Shown: positions 25,897-35,134 of the stretch, in pieces
How the letters are laid out: every line of letters starts with the position of its first letter
How positions within the stretch are numbered: the stretch's first letter is position 1
Source: Sulfurimonas hydrogeniphila
GTDB taxonomy: Bacteria; Campylobacterota; Campylobacteria; Campylobacterales; Sulfurimonadaceae
Direction: 5' to 3'
NCBI RefSeq assembly: GCF_009068765.1
Contig: NZ_CP035534.1
Span: 1,302,001 to 1,366,000 of the forward strand
DNA length: 64,000 nucleotides
Notes under the pieces: model-generated
Database searches by the model: none
Told to the model about the DNA's origin: nothing
What the model saw: only the letters and a program-made list of their open reading frames with translations
Made by a program: the position numbers and the translations under genes

Positions 25897-27035
25897 TTGT
25901 AAATTCTCATACCTTCACTGAACGATTTTTTGGTTTTATCCGGGACCAAGAGTCCAAGAGTCGTATCCAGATTTTTCACAGCTGCTTCTTTGTCTGTTAT
26001 AGCCGTTATATTTACATGTAAGAAGTGTGCATGTCCCTCTTTCTCTATCCAGACACCGGCCTTTTTATCTTTATAGACAATCAAGTAAGCAGGTATTTTA
26101 ATCACATTTTTCAGTGTTTGTGTTGTAATGAGTACCTCTGCCTGTTCATTGATATAAAAGGGAGTCGGCACAGCATAAAAACTGACATCAACTTCTCGCT
26201 CTTGTGTCACAGCATCACTCTGTGCGACAATGCGGCTTACATACCCTTCAAGCTTCTTATTGCTTTGAGAACGCAATGTCACAACGGCACGCTGTCCTGT
26301 TCTGACATCTCCGCTTATCTTTTCATCTATATATGCTTTAATCCATACAGTTTTCGGGTCAACTATTTTCAGTATAGGCTGTGTCGGCAGAACATTTTGT
26401 GCAACCTCAGCCTCTTTGGCAATGACATAGCCGTCAACCGGCGCATAAATTTTATAACGTGAGAGCTTTACATGTAAGGACTCTACAGCCTTTTGCAAAC
26501 GAACCACTTCTGTTTTTGAAGAATCTATATGCGCCTGTGTTGCCTGTATATTTGCCTCAATGCTGTCCAGGTCCGCCTTGGCTTTGTCATACTCCGCCTG
26601 AGAGACAAAAGCCTTTTCTTTTAGCTTTTTATACCGTTCATAGGTCAGTTTTGCCAAAATTTTCTGTGCAGCCAGGGATTTGAGCTCTTTTTGTGTTGCT
26701 TTGAGTTCAGACTTTGCTTTGTATACCGACATTTTTGCCTCTTCAATCAACTGGGGCAGATCTACACTGTCTATAACGGCAAGCAGATCACCCTTTGCAA
26801 CCCATTTTCCCTCATCTGTATTTATCTGCACAATTTTCCCGCCTGTCTGTGCGGTGATGGCATAAATATTTTTTGCTCCTACTTCTCCTATCCCAAAGAC
26901 CTCTTTGTTTAAATCACCCCGAGTCGGATGCACGGTTTCAAATGTATGTTTTGGAATAAAAACTTTGTTATAAAATACAATTGCGGCTACCACACCCAAA
27001 ACAGTAAAAATTATATATTTCATTTTTGTACTCAT
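25893..27035 (-). CDS. HlyD/MacA-like periplasmic adaptor (380 aa)
   Basis: N-terminal anchor (YIIFTVLGVVAAIVFYNKVFI), lipoyl half QTGGKIVQINTDEGKWVAKGD, coiled-coil hairpin (residues ~80-185), second lipoyl half IYAPVDGYVIAKEAEVAQNV, beta-barrel and C-terminal domain. It overlaps the TolC stop and the permease start by 4 nt each, so the unit is tightly coupled. Two TTACATGTAA palindromes are inside the gene (26012, 26468). Confidence 0.9.
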   Translation of the reverse strand: MSTKMKYIIFTVLGVVAAIVFYNKVFIPKHTFETVHPTRGDLNKEVFGIGEVGAKNIYAITAQTGGKIVQINTDEGKWVAKGDLLAVIDSVDLPQLIEEAKMSVYKAKSELKATQKELKSLAAQKILAKLTYERYKKLKEKAFVSQAEYDKAKADLDSIEANIQATQAHIDSSKTEVVRLQKAVESLHVKLSRYKIYAPVDGYVIAKEAEVAQNVLPTQPILKIVDPKTVWIKAYIDEKISGDVRTGQRAVVTLRSQSNKKLEGYVSRIVAQSDAVTQEREVDVSFYAVPTPFYINEQAEVLITTQTLKNVIKIPAYLIVYKDKKAGVWIEKEGHAHFLHVNITAITDKEAAVKNLDTTLGLLVPDKTKKSFSEGMRIYK

Positions 27036-28285
27036 TTTATTTTTCCTTGTAAATAATCGATTCTGTCTATACTCAGCGTTTTTGAGTAATAGGCCTCAAG
27101 CAGTCCGAGTTCTGCCTCTAATACCAGAGAACTCGCATCCAAAACTTCTATATAGGTAGAGAGTCCCTCTTTGTATCTTCCGTCAAGCACTCTTTTTGTC
27201 TTTTTTGCCGAATCCAGCTGTGCTTTTTTTGCTGTTATGGTCTCATCATATCTGTGTATATCCAAAACAAGATTGCTTATTTCTTCTTTTAAAGCGAGTA
27301 TTTTTGAAGCTTTTTGCTCTTTGGCGACCTGCAGTCCTATTTTCGCATTTTGTGTCTGTGCTGTCAGTTTTCCTCCGGCATACAAAGGAATGTTCAGCAC
27401 AACACCGACAAGCTGTGTATTATACAGATTTAAAGAGCTGACACGATTATACGAAGCGACGGCATCAAGCGAACCATAATGGGAGGCTCTTGCAGATTTA
27501 TGCAACAAAGCATTTTTCTCTATGGTTTCATCATAGATCTTCAATTCGGTATTTCTCTCAAGTATCTCTTGTACAGTATTTTGAGTACTGTCAAACTCTT
27601 TTTTTAAAACATCAGCTTCCAAATCGACATTCTCCTCTATTGTCTCTCCCATGTAAAGAGACAAAGAATTTTTTGCTTTTGCATAAAGAGATTTTGCAAT
27701 GGCCAGATTGTCTTTTGCCGCATATACCGCTGACAAAAAACGGCTTGTATCTGCTTCGGTCTTGAGTCCCTGCTGCAAAAGTGCTTTTGCCTGGGCATAA
27801 TAGGCCTCTTTTACATGTAAGTCCGCTTCTCGTACAGCAATCGCTTCTTTTTGGACAACCATCAATTCATACAAAGATTTTACTTTTGAAGCAAGCAATG
27901 CCTGAAAATCTTTCAAAGAAAGTTTCGAGATATCTTCATCAAGTCTGCTTGCATCTATCTGCAAACTTGTTTTGGAAAAATCCCAAATTTTCTGTTTGAC
28001 ATTTACTCCTATATTCCATCCTGTATCATTAATTGTATTAAACTGTCCGTTGACAGGGAAAATATAGGTCTGTGTCGGGTTGTATTGCGCAGACAGATTC
28101 ACCTGGGGCAGGTATTCTGCACGTGCAGATGTATACCCTGTATGCGACTGTTTTATTTTCAACGCAAAAGATTTTGCATCAGGATGGTTTTGCAGTGTTT
28201 TGTCTATACTTTCTTGTAAAGTAAGTGTTTTTCCCTGCAAAGAGAGTACCAGGAACAATAAATTTATATATGCTAACTTTTTCAT
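27032..28285 (-). CDS. TolC-family outer-membrane efflux protein (417 aa)
   Basis: Signal peptide MKKLAYINLLFLVLSLQG, then TLQESIDKTLQNHPDAKSFAL, typical of the OEP family, two OEP repeats with long helices, and a C-terminal LQGKIK. The ATG at 28285 has no ribosome-binding site; a TATACT box ends 6 nt upstream of it, so the message may be leaderless. First gene of the MacB-like exporter operon (TolC, adaptor, permease, ATPase, diguanylate cyclase). Confidence 0.88.
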   Translation of the reverse strand: MKKLAYINLLFLVLSLQGKTLTLQESIDKTLQNHPDAKSFALKIKQSHTGYTSARAEYLPQVNLSAQYNPTQTYIFPVNGQFNTINDTGWNIGVNVKQKIWDFSKTSLQIDASRLDEDISKLSLKDFQALLASKVKSLYELMVVQKEAIAVREADLHVKEAYYAQAKALLQQGLKTEADTSRFLSAVYAAKDNLAIAKSLYAKAKNSLSLYMGETIEENVDLEADVLKKEFDSTQNTVQEILERNTELKIYDETIEKNALLHKSARASHYGSLDAVASYNRVSSLNLYNTQLVGVVLNIPLYAGGKLTAQTQNAKIGLQVAKEQKASKILALKEEISNLVLDIHRYDETITAKKAQLDSAKKTKRVLDGRYKEGLSTYIEVLDASSLVLEAELGLLEAYYSKTLSIDRIDYLQGKIK

Positions 28286-28291
28286 ACACAA

Positions 28292-28324
28292 AGTATAGCT
28301 TTTTCGTGTTAGCACAATGTTAAG
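28292..28324 (-). promoter_or_regulatory. Promoter with two-heptamer activator motif (copy A)
   Basis: On the minus strand CTTAACATTGTGCTAACAC (28306-28324) is followed after 8 nt by TATACT (28292-28297). The same arrangement occurs at 33616 and 35648. The heptamers TTAACAT and CTAACAC are 11 bp apart, the period expected for a direct-repeat site of an OmpR/PhoB-type response regulator placed over the -35 region. Confidence 0.6.
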
Positions 28325-28333
28325 AGCGCTTTT

Positions 28334-29632
28334 TTATTGAATGATTTTATACTTCCTGTTAAAAAAGTGGCCTCTGACATATCGTCCGTAGATCAGTTCA
28401 AAGAGACCGGAAATAATGATAAAGCCCATAAAAATAACAACTGCTCTCGGGTTTGATGTGTATGTATGAAAAAGCAGAGTGCAAAGCGCCAAAAAACTCA
28501 GTACAGATGATGTCAGCAAAACAAAACGGTTTGCCTTGATCTCTTGAGAGAGCTTAAATGCACTGATATTGACAAGCAAAAATATCAACAAAAACCCTGC
28601 ACTGCCTATAATGGCAATTTCTGTCAGATCAATGCTGTTTGCCAAAACCAGACTCAAAAGAGTGGTATATAAAACACCTTTAAACGGGACACCCGATTTT
28701 TTGCCCTCATCCATTAAAGCTCTTGGCAGCTTGCCGTCTTTTGCTATGATGTATCCGAGTCTTGCATTGCCGTAAATTGTAGCATTGATGGCAGAAAATG
28801 TCGACAACAGCGCCGCAAATGCCACAAGGGTAAAGCCCATCTGCCCCAAAGAGGGTTTAGCCGCTTCTGCCAGGGCATAATCTTTTGCCTGCATCAAAAT
28901 ATTTTCCGGAACATTCCCTACTGTGATGACCGCAATCAAAATATACAAGGCTATCACGATAATGACAGACGCATAAAAGGCCCGAGGCAGATTCTTATCC
29001 GGATTTTTGATATCCTGGGCAGAATTTGCTATAAGCTCGAACCCCTCATACGCAACGAAAATGATCATACCTGCTGTCACGATGGAAAGAGCAGAACCCC
29101 AATGCACAGGAGACATACGCTCTGTATCTACATAAAAAGAACCTGCCGCAATTACTAAAACCAGCAAGGCAACTTTAATAACAACAATAACAGTTTCGCT
29201 TTTACCGACAAACGAAGCACTGACCAGGTTGATAACTGCCGGAATGATGATAGAAATAACAATAAGCCCGTGATGGAGCCATTGCGACTTATGTGTAAAA
29301 AACGTTTCGCCGTAAGAGGCAAAAGCTGTGGCATATAAAGATATTGTCACCAAATAACTCAGCCACAGCATCAAATTGACACTCCCCGAGAGGATATTGT
29401 CGCCAAAGGCTTTGTCTATGAAAGTAACCGTTCCGCCCTCACTTTGATATGTTACAGAAAGTTTCGCATACGAATATGCCGTCAATATTGCTACAACACC
29501 GGCTATGGCAAAGGCAACTGCCGTTGCCCCGTGTGCCAAAGAGACCGCTTCTCCCAAAACAGCAAATATACCGCCGCCTACCATACCGCCTATACCGATT
29601 GAAATCGCGCCTAAAAGTCCTATACTTCTCAT
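28334..29632 (-). CDS. APC-superfamily amino-acid permease (432 aa)
   Basis: Twelve-helix secondary transporter. The N-terminus has the unwound helix motif GAISIGIGGMVGGGIFAVLG, followed by regularly spaced hydrophobic segments and the FVAYEGFELIANSAQDIKNPDKNLPRA block of helix 6 and its loop. It probably imports amino acids or polyamines by proton symport; the substrate cannot be deduced. It starts 1 nt before the stop of the DUF255 gene upstream, so the two may be co-transcribed without an evident functional link. Confidence 0.88.
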   Translation of the reverse strand: MRSIGLLGAISIGIGGMVGGGIFAVLGEAVSLAHGATAVAFAIAGVVAILTAYSYAKLSVTYQSEGGTVTFIDKAFGDNILSGSVNLMLWLSYLVTISLYATAFASYGETFFTHKSQWLHHGLIVISIIIPAVINLVSASFVGKSETVIVVIKVALLVLVIAAGSFYVDTERMSPVHWGSALSIVTAGMIIFVAYEGFELIANSAQDIKNPDKNLPRAFYASVIIVIALYILIAVITVGNVPENILMQAKDYALAEAAKPSLGQMGFTLVAFAALLSTFSAINATIYGNARLGYIIAKDGKLPRALMDEGKKSGVPFKGVLYTTLLSLVLANSIDLTEIAIIGSAGFLLIFLLVNISAFKLSQEIKANRFVLLTSSVLSFLALCTLLFHTYTSNPRAVVIFMGFIIISGLFELIYGRYVRGHFFNRKYKIIQ

Positions 29633-31603
29633 TTATCTCCTTATGAAATCTCTGTCTATTGTTTTTATTATCCTGCTGATATTTTTATCTTTTACAAAAC
29701 ATCTTCTCAAGGTACATGCCAAAAAATCTTTATACTCTTTTGCTTCACGCAGCAGATAAGGATATTGTACCGTTTGCAGTATTTTAGCATTTTTGAGCAA
29801 ATTTCCTTTTGTACTTTTCACGACGACAACACCCAGCTTCTGCATTAAATGCGCCTGTGCCAGTGCCGGTGCATTTGACTCTTCTCTTATAAGCTCTTCT
29901 TTGAGTTTTTCCATACTGCTTTGAAACAGTTTTTCATATTGAAAAGAGGCTTTGAGCGATGCCAGTCTGATTATGTTTTGCAGCATCTTTGAGAGCGGTG
30001 ATGTATAATATTTGTCATTTATCCCGGCCTTTACATGTAAAGCGTCATTTGAGAGATACCATATACCGTTTTTGTAAAACCTGTACTTTGCCTGTGCTGC
30101 CAAATACTCGGCAAAATCAAGTTTGGCAGTATCGTAATCAACTTCATACCCGCTGATAAGCGCTCCAATCAAAAAACTGTAATCTTCCAGCAAAGCTTTT
30201 TGTCTGGGCACAGCTCCCTCTATGGTCTGATGATACAACTCCCCTCGCACAAACATCAGATTTTGCAAAGCTTTTAAATTTTTTTCTGCTGTGTCTGCGT
30301 ATCTTTTGTCAAGAGCAGAGGCTTTGTACAGTGCTTCTATCATCATAGCGTTCCAGGCCGTGTTTATTTTTGTATCTATAAAAGGGTATTTTTTCTTTGC
30401 TCTTACATGGTACAGTATCTCCTTAAAGGATGCAAAACCGGGAGGCCTTTTGTCTGTATCAAAATTTATATGTACGCGGTTGTTGAAGTTTCCCTCTGTG
30501 CTAAATCCCAGAGCATCCTGTATTGCATTGGCATAAGGATTATTTTTGAGCGCCCTGTCTATTTCATCTGGGCTGAATGTGAAGTATGCCCCCTCTTTGC
30601 CCTGGCTCTCTGCACTGCTTGCACTCCAGTAAAGATTATGATGCAAAAAACGTTTTTGTACCATCGCTATCGTCTCTTGCACCACGCTTGCATAAAGCTT
30701 TTTATGACTTTTTTCATAAGCTCGGCCATACAGACCAATAAGCTCCGCCTGCGTATAGAGCATCTTCTCAAAATGAGGAATCTCCCAGTTTGCATCCACA
30801 CTGTATCTGAAAAATCCGCCGCCTATATGGTCATACAAACCACGAAGTGCCATAGTGTCAAGCATTGCAAAAGAGTATTTTTTCAATGTTTTGTCTGCCG
30901 TTATATCCGCTATATCCATCATCAAAGCAAGTTTGGAGGCCTCGGGAAACTTTCTTCCTGTTCCAAAACCGGTATAAATATCATCAAAAGATTTTTTGAG
31001 AGAATTTTTCAGTGCAGTCAGGGAAACATTTTTGTCTTCTGTGTCTGAGAATTTTACTCTGCTTGCCACTGCCTTTTGAATCCTGTCTGTTTCTTGTCGG
31101 AGCGCTTTTTTGTCGGTATATAATTTTGAGAACTTTCGTATTAAATCCGAAAATCCTTCAGAATAAAACTCTTTTTTTGGAGGAATATATCCTGTTATAT
31201 AAAAAACTTCTCTTTGCGGTGTCATAAAAACACTCAGAGGCCAACCGCCGGTCCGTTTATGCACATGCCGAAAAATATTTTGGTACAAAGCATCAACCTG
31301 CGGCATCTCTTCACGATCAACTTTTACAGATATGAAATATTTGTTCAAAAGCTGTGCGATTTTTTTATTTTCAAAGGATTCTCTCGCCATCACATGACAC
31401 CAGTGACAGGTGGAATAGCCAATAGAGAGAAATATAGGTTTGTCTTCTTTTTGTGCCTGCAAAAATGTTTTTTTCTTCCAGGCATGCCAGTGCACCGGAT
31501 TGTTCTCATGCTGTTTTAAATAGGGTGATGTTTCGTATTGTAAATCATTTTTTGCGCATAACAGTGAAGCAACACTCAGAAACAAAAGAAATAATATTTT
31601 CAT
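29633..31603 (-). CDS. DUF255 thioredoxin-fold protein, YyaL/SPATA20-like (656 aa)
   Basis: Signal peptide MKILFLLFLSVASLLCAKN, unusual because most relatives are cytoplasmic. The N-terminal DUF255 domain has DKPIFLSIGYSTCHWCHVMARESFE (Cys-His-Trp-Cys-His near residue 63) and VKVDREEMPQVDALY, followed by GGWPLSVFMTP. The rest is an (alpha/alpha)-barrel like N-acylglucosamine 2-epimerases. Length is typical. The role is unknown; a redox or sugar-related function is proposed for relatives. A TTACATGTAA palindrome lies at 30031. Confidence 0.9.
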   Translation of the reverse strand: MKILFLLFLSVASLLCAKNDLQYETSPYLKQHENNPVHWHAWKKKTFLQAQKEDKPIFLSIGYSTCHWCHVMARESFENKKIAQLLNKYFISVKVDREEMPQVDALYQNIFRHVHKRTGGWPLSVFMTPQREVFYITGYIPPKKEFYSEGFSDLIRKFSKLYTDKKALRQETDRIQKAVASRVKFSDTEDKNVSLTALKNSLKKSFDDIYTGFGTGRKFPEASKLALMMDIADITADKTLKKYSFAMLDTMALRGLYDHIGGGFFRYSVDANWEIPHFEKMLYTQAELIGLYGRAYEKSHKKLYASVVQETIAMVQKRFLHHNLYWSASSAESQGKEGAYFTFSPDEIDRALKNNPYANAIQDALGFSTEGNFNNRVHINFDTDKRPPGFASFKEILYHVRAKKKYPFIDTKINTAWNAMMIEALYKASALDKRYADTAEKNLKALQNLMFVRGELYHQTIEGAVPRQKALLEDYSFLIGALISGYEVDYDTAKLDFAEYLAAQAKYRFYKNGIWYLSNDALHVKAGINDKYYTSPLSKMLQNIIRLASLKASFQYEKLFQSSMEKLKEELIREESNAPALAQAHLMQKLGVVVVKSTKGNLLKNAKILQTVQYPYLLREAKEYKDFLACTLRRCFVKDKNISRIIKTIDRDFIRR

Positions 31604-31873
31604 ATTTTATTGTACAATAATGTTGGAAATAAAATGCTTTTAGCGTGACTTGTGAGAAAAACTAAATTTTTTTCTGTAAACTGAGTTTTTAAAGACATAC
31701 AGCCCGCACTGAAGTACGGGTTCCGAAAAGTCTATTCATCGGAATCGGTACTTTAGTGCCGACTGTGCGTCTTTGCTAAATTTGAAATTATTTACAGATA
31801 TATAATTATATAAACTAAGATAATTTTAATTATAAGCAACTATAATTATAAAAATACTCAAAAAGGTTTTATC
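31604..31873. other. Intergenic region with REP-like palindrome and probable nifU promoter
   Basis: Between divergent genes. It holds a palindromic repeat (see 31698-31768) and then a very AT-rich stretch with TAATTATAA-type words near 31800-31855 just ahead of the NifU-like gene; similar words occur near 62015. No small gene was found. Confidence 0.5.
31698..31768. repeat. REP-like palindromic repeat, copy 1
   Basis: Two facing arms, GCACTGAAGTACGGGTTCCG and CGGAATCGGTACTTTAGTGC, form an imperfect hairpin. The same core (ACTGAAGTACCGGTTCC and its complement) occurs three times at 48558-48674, so this is a dispersed intergenic repeat family. Confidence 0.65.
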
Positions 31874-32227
31874 ATGCAGTTTTTAGATGAAGATATTTAT
31901 AATGCAGTACAAAACTACCTGCCAAAAGTAAGCGAATATGTCAATTCACACGGTGGCGGTATAGAACTTCTCGGCACAAAAGACGGTGTTGTCTACATCA
32001 AACTGACAGGAGCCTGCGGAGGCTGTTCTATGAGTCTGATGACAACAAAAATGGTCGTACAAAAAAAGTTGCGTGAACTGATTCATCCCGAACTGCAGGT
32101 TGTCAATGTAGACGGAACTCCTGAAAACGAAATGCCAAAAGATGCCTACACCGGTCCAAAAAAAGAAGAGCCAACAGTTGAAAAACACGGCTTTTTGGAT
32201 AATGTAAAACATATGGTAGGTCTCTAA
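31874..32227 (+). CDS. NifU C-terminal-domain Fe-S carrier protein (117 aa)
   Basis: NFU-type scaffold that hands iron-sulfur clusters to target proteins. The diagnostic LTGACGGCSMS (C-x-x-C, residues ~47-53) is present, preceded by the helix YNAVQNYLPKVSEYVNSHGGGIELL. The C-terminal extension after residue 85 is charged and variable. AAAAAGG precedes the ATG. It is followed 1 nt later by the flavin reductase gene. Confidence 0.9.
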   Translation: MQFLDEDIYNAVQNYLPKVSEYVNSHGGGIELLGTKDGVVYIKLTGACGGCSMSLMTTKMVVQKKLRELIHPELQVVNVDGTPENEMPKDAYTGPKKEEPTVEKHGFLDNVKHMVGL

Positions 32228-32228
32228 G

Positions 32229-32825
32229 ATGGTGGTGGATTATGCAGACAAAGCACTTACACAACGCTATCAGCTTATGGCGCAGACCATCATCCCAAGG
32301 CCAATTGCCTGGATTTGTACGCAAGATGCAAAAGGCACTCTTAACATTGCTCCTTTTAGCTATTTCATGGGGCTCAGCTCTGAACCTCCTACAATGATAG
32401 TCAGTATAGGGCATAAAAATGACGGCAGCCAAAAAGACACGCTTAAAAATCTGCGTGAACACAAAAAATGCACAATATGCATGGTAGATGAGGCACATTT
32501 ACAACAGATGCATTTTAGCTCCAAAGAACTTGATAACACGCAAAGCGAAGCAGAAATTTTTGGCATTGAGACAAAAAGCATAATCAAAGACTTCCCTCCA
32601 ATAGTGACTGGCATACCGAGTGCCTTTTTTTGTGAACTCTACCAGGAGATAGATCTCAAAGGCTCAAAAACCATCCCGCTTGTCGTAGAGATAAAGTCCC
32701 AGTATATTGATGATAAAATCATTACAGACAAAGAGAAACTCACGCTTGATTATGAACCGCTCGCCCGTGTCGGCAAAAGCTACGCCCTGCTCTGCAAAAG
32801 AATCAATCCTCCAAAAATACCATAA
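32229..32825 (+). CDS. Flavin reductase-family protein (198 aa)
   Basis: FMN-binding split-barrel fold. Visible features are AQTIIPRPIAWICTQDAKGTLNIAPFSYFMGLSSEPPTMIVSIGHK (residues ~16-60) and KDTLKNLREHKKCTICMVDEAH, matching the flavin_reduct domain. Related proteins reduce flavin or bind FMN in electron transfer. It is the middle gene of nifU-like, flavin reductase, TauE, with almost no gaps between the three. Confidence 0.85.
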   Translation: MVVDYADKALTQRYQLMAQTIIPRPIAWICTQDAKGTLNIAPFSYFMGLSSEPPTMIVSIGHKNDGSQKDTLKNLREHKKCTICMVDEAHLQQMHFSSKELDNTQSEAEIFGIETKSIIKDFPPIVTGIPSAFFCELYQEIDLKGSKTIPLVVEIKSQYIDDKIITDKEKLTLDYEPLARVGKSYALLCKRINPPKIP

Positions 32826-33569
32826 ATGCATGACTATATTCTCTTTGGTTCTATCACCCTTATACTCTCTACAGTCTTTTCTATGGGAGGAGCGGGTTCG
32901 GGTATAGCGCTTATTCCGATTTTACATTTTTTAGGACTTGATTTTACTGTGGCTAAAGCGGTCGGACTTTTTGCAGGAGCATCTACCACTGTGACAGCAA
33001 GCATTATGAATATCAAACGCAAAGCTGTTGAGTATACCTTTGTCTTGCCTATTGCTGTGACAATGCTCCTTTTTGCACCTCTTGGCGCATATTCCAGCAG
33101 TTTTATCAATGAAAACATAGTCAAATTTTTCTTTATGCTCTTGCTTTTTTACTCTGCAAGCATGATGATGTTTGGCAAGAAAAAAGCTCTTTTTTCCGCC
33201 CACTCAAAACTCATACTTTTGCTTGTCGGTGCTGTGATTGGGTTTATTGCCGGACTTTTAGGTGTAGGCGGAGGCAATATCCTCATTCCGCTTTTAACTC
33301 TTCTTGGATTTGCTCCCAAAAAAGTAGCCGTTGCGGTAAGTTTTGTAGTGCCTTTTTCGGCACTCGGTTCCTTTTTTACCTATGCCAGTTATGTACCTTT
33401 GGACTGGATTCTTTTGACGGTGGTTGCTCTGTGTGCCGTCATCGGTGGCTACATTGGAAACTATCTTATGCACTTTAAACTCGAGCAGTCTCACATTAAA
33501 AAAATTATGGCAGGACTTTTGTATCTCCTGGCATTTAAAATGCTTTGGTATTTTACAGTAATCCTATAA
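32826..33569 (+). CDS. TauE/SafE-family membrane exporter or permease (247 aa)
   Basis: About eight hydrophobic segments in two inverted halves, each beginning with a Gly-rich motif: MGGAGSGIALIPIL (residues ~20-34) and GLLGVGGGNILIPLL (residues ~140-154). The family exports sulfite, organosulfur or other anions; sulfite would fit a sulfur oxidiser, but that is inference. The start is directly adjacent to the stop of the previous gene. Confidence 0.88.
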   Translation: MHDYILFGSITLILSTVFSMGGAGSGIALIPILHFLGLDFTVAKAVGLFAGASTTVTASIMNIKRKAVEYTFVLPIAVTMLLFAPLGAYSSSFINENIVKFFFMLLLFYSASMMMFGKKKALFSAHSKLILLLVGAVIGFIAGLLGVGGGNILIPLLTLLGFAPKKVAVAVSFVVPFSALGSFFTYASYVPLDWILLTVVALCAVIGGYIGNYLMHFKLEQSHIKKIMAGLLYLLAFKMLWYFTVIL

Positions 33570-33615
33570 ATAATGACAATAAACATCTCTGCTTTCACTT
33601 TTGTCAGCCCTCTTC

Positions 33616-33648
33616 CTTAACATTCCCCTAACACAAACGTTTTATACT
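33616..33648 (+). promoter_or_regulatory. Promoter with two-heptamer activator motif (copy B)
   Basis: CTTAACATTCCCCTAACAC (33616-33634), 8 nt, TATACT (33643-33648). It is identical in layout to copy A at 28292 and lies 33 nt ahead of the cytochrome c start codon. Confidence 0.65.
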
Positions 33649-33680
33649 AACAGTAAAATTTTACATACGGAGTTTATATT

Positions 33681-34073
33681 ATGAAAAGATTACTTATACC
33701 GACACTGTTCCTAACAGGAAGTCTTTTTGCACAAAGTGCGCAGGAGATTATTCAAGACAATGGCTGTCTCTCTTGTCACGCAGTTGCAAGCAAAAAAGCG
33801 GCTCCCGCATTTGCAGGAATAGGAATGCGAAACAAACGTTTTGAAGGCGAAAATGCGAAAGAAGTGATTATGGCAAGTATCAAAAACGGCTCTCAAGGGA
33901 AATATCCAAGATTTTCTGATACTGCTATGCCCTCGTTTGCAAATCTGACACAAGAGCAGTTAAGTACCGTAGCTGATTACATCTTGGCACAATCTTCTCA
34001 AGCAAAAGGGATGATGGGCAAAGGTGGCGGTATGGGTCGTGGACAAGGGATGGGAATGGGAGGGGGTATGTAA
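33681..34073 (+). CDS. Small c-type cytochrome with Gly/Met-rich tail (130 aa)
   Basis: Signal peptide MKRLLIPTLFLTGSLFAQSA, one heme site CLSCH (residues ~30-34), and a distal Met in DTAMPSFANL, so a class I monoheme periplasmic cytochrome. The last 25 residues (MMGKGGGMGRGQGMGMGGGM) are Gly/Met-rich, a composition seen in copper-binding tails. First gene of a four-gene unit with FmdE, LTXXQ and heme-binding proteins; the next gene begins inside its stop (TAATG). Confidence 0.88.
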   Translation: MKRLLIPTLFLTGSLFAQSAQEIIQDNGCLSCHAVASKKAAPAFAGIGMRNKRFEGENAKEVIMASIKNGSQGKYPRFSDTAMPSFANLTQEQLSTVADYILAQSSQAKGMMGKGGGMGRGQGMGMGGGM

Positions 34074-34669
34074 TGCAATATCCTCAATTTTTTGATACTA
34101 TTGACAAAATAGTTTTGTATGATGACTTGAGCCGGTTTTTAGGTGTAAATGACGGCATACTTGATTTTTCCTACGCCGACATTGTCAAAAGTGCAGGACA
34201 TAGTTGTGCAACTGTTGCAGGGGCTTATCTCATGGCACTTGAGGGCTTAAAATCACTCTATGGCGCTGAGTTGCCACAAAGAGGCTACATAAAAGTAGAA
34301 CTTGCAAAAGAGCCGACTGTTGAAAATACCGGTGCTGTCGGATGCGTACTTTCAAACATTACAGGAGCAACCACAGACTATGGTTTTGGTGGCATTCCAA
34401 CAGGAAAATACAATCGAAGAAACACACTTTTTTATAGTGTAGCGATGGATGCTGATGTCTGTTTTACCCGACTAGACACAAATGAAAAAGTATATGTAAC
34501 CTACACACCTCAAAAAGTTGTCAATCCTATGGCAATACTCAAAAGTGCTATAATGCCTAATGCAAAAGAAGAAGATATAAAAAGCTTTCCTCAGCGTTTT
34601 CAAGAGATGGTGAAAACTGTTTTTGAACATAAAGACGAAGTGATTACAATTACAAAAAAGGATATCTAA
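34073..34669 (+). CDS. FmdE-domain protein (198 aa)
   Basis: FmdE domain (formylmethanofuran dehydrogenase subunit E-like). The signature AGHSCATVAGAYLMALEGLKSLYG (residues ~41-64) with His-x-Cys suggests metal binding. There is no zinc-ribbon tail, no signal peptide and no methanogenesis gene nearby, so it must have another role. It overlaps the cytochrome gene and the LTXXQ gene by one base each. Why a cytoplasmic-looking FmdE protein sits in a periplasmic redox/metal unit is unexplained. Confidence 0.8.
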   Translation: MQYPQFFDTIDKIVLYDDLSRFLGVNDGILDFSYADIVKSAGHSCATVAGAYLMALEGLKSLYGAELPQRGYIKVELAKEPTVENTGAVGCVLSNITGATTDYGFGGIPTGKYNRRNTLFYSVAMDADVCFTRLDTNEKVYVTYTPQKVVNPMAILKSAIMPNAKEEDIKSFPQRFQEMVKTVFEHKDEVITITKKDI

Positions 34670-35118
34670 TGTTTACAAAATCAAAATATATACTCAGCGC
34701 TGCACTTTTAGGCTTACTTGTCAGTTTTGCACCTGCTTCTCAACTTGAAGCAGCTCCTGTGAAAAAAGCCAGCAAACCGTTCTTGGTTCAAAACCCTGGT
34801 TTACCGCATTTAACAATGTTAGTCAAAAAAATGTGGAATTCAGAAAAGCTTGCCTTAACCAAAAAACAAAAAAAAGAACTTTTACAGGTACGCAAAGAAA
34901 CCTTGCGCAGTGTTATGAATCTTAAACAGAAGATTATGCCATTAGAGCAAACAATTGTCCAACTTTCACAACAAGGGGCTTCACCGCAAAAAATGAAAAA
35001 ACTTGTTGATGAAGTAGCCAGATACAAAGCTCAGGCAACAATGACACATCTTAAGTGCATCTATGAGACAAAAAAGATTTTAACCCCCAAACAGTTAAAA
35101 ACTCTTTTGCAGAAATAA
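34669..35118 (+). CDS. LTXXQ (Spy/CpxP/ZraP-like) periplasmic protein (149 aa)
   Basis: Signal peptide (LSAALLGLLVSFAPASQLEA, cleavage about residue 29) and an all-helical mature part with two LTxxQ-type motifs, LALTKKQ and KILTPKQ. Such proteins act as envelope chaperones or metal-stress sensors. One Cys in the last third (HLKCIYE). Coupled to the FmdE gene by TAATG. It suggests that this operon responds to envelope or metal stress. Confidence 0.75.
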   Translation: MFTKSKYILSAALLGLLVSFAPASQLEAAPVKKASKPFLVQNPGLPHLTMLVKKMWNSEKLALTKKQKKELLQVRKETLRSVMNLKQKIMPLEQTIVQLSQQGASPQKMKKLVDEVARYKAQATMTHLKCIYETKKILTPKQLKTLLQK

Positions 35119-35134
35119 TATAAAGATATTACAA

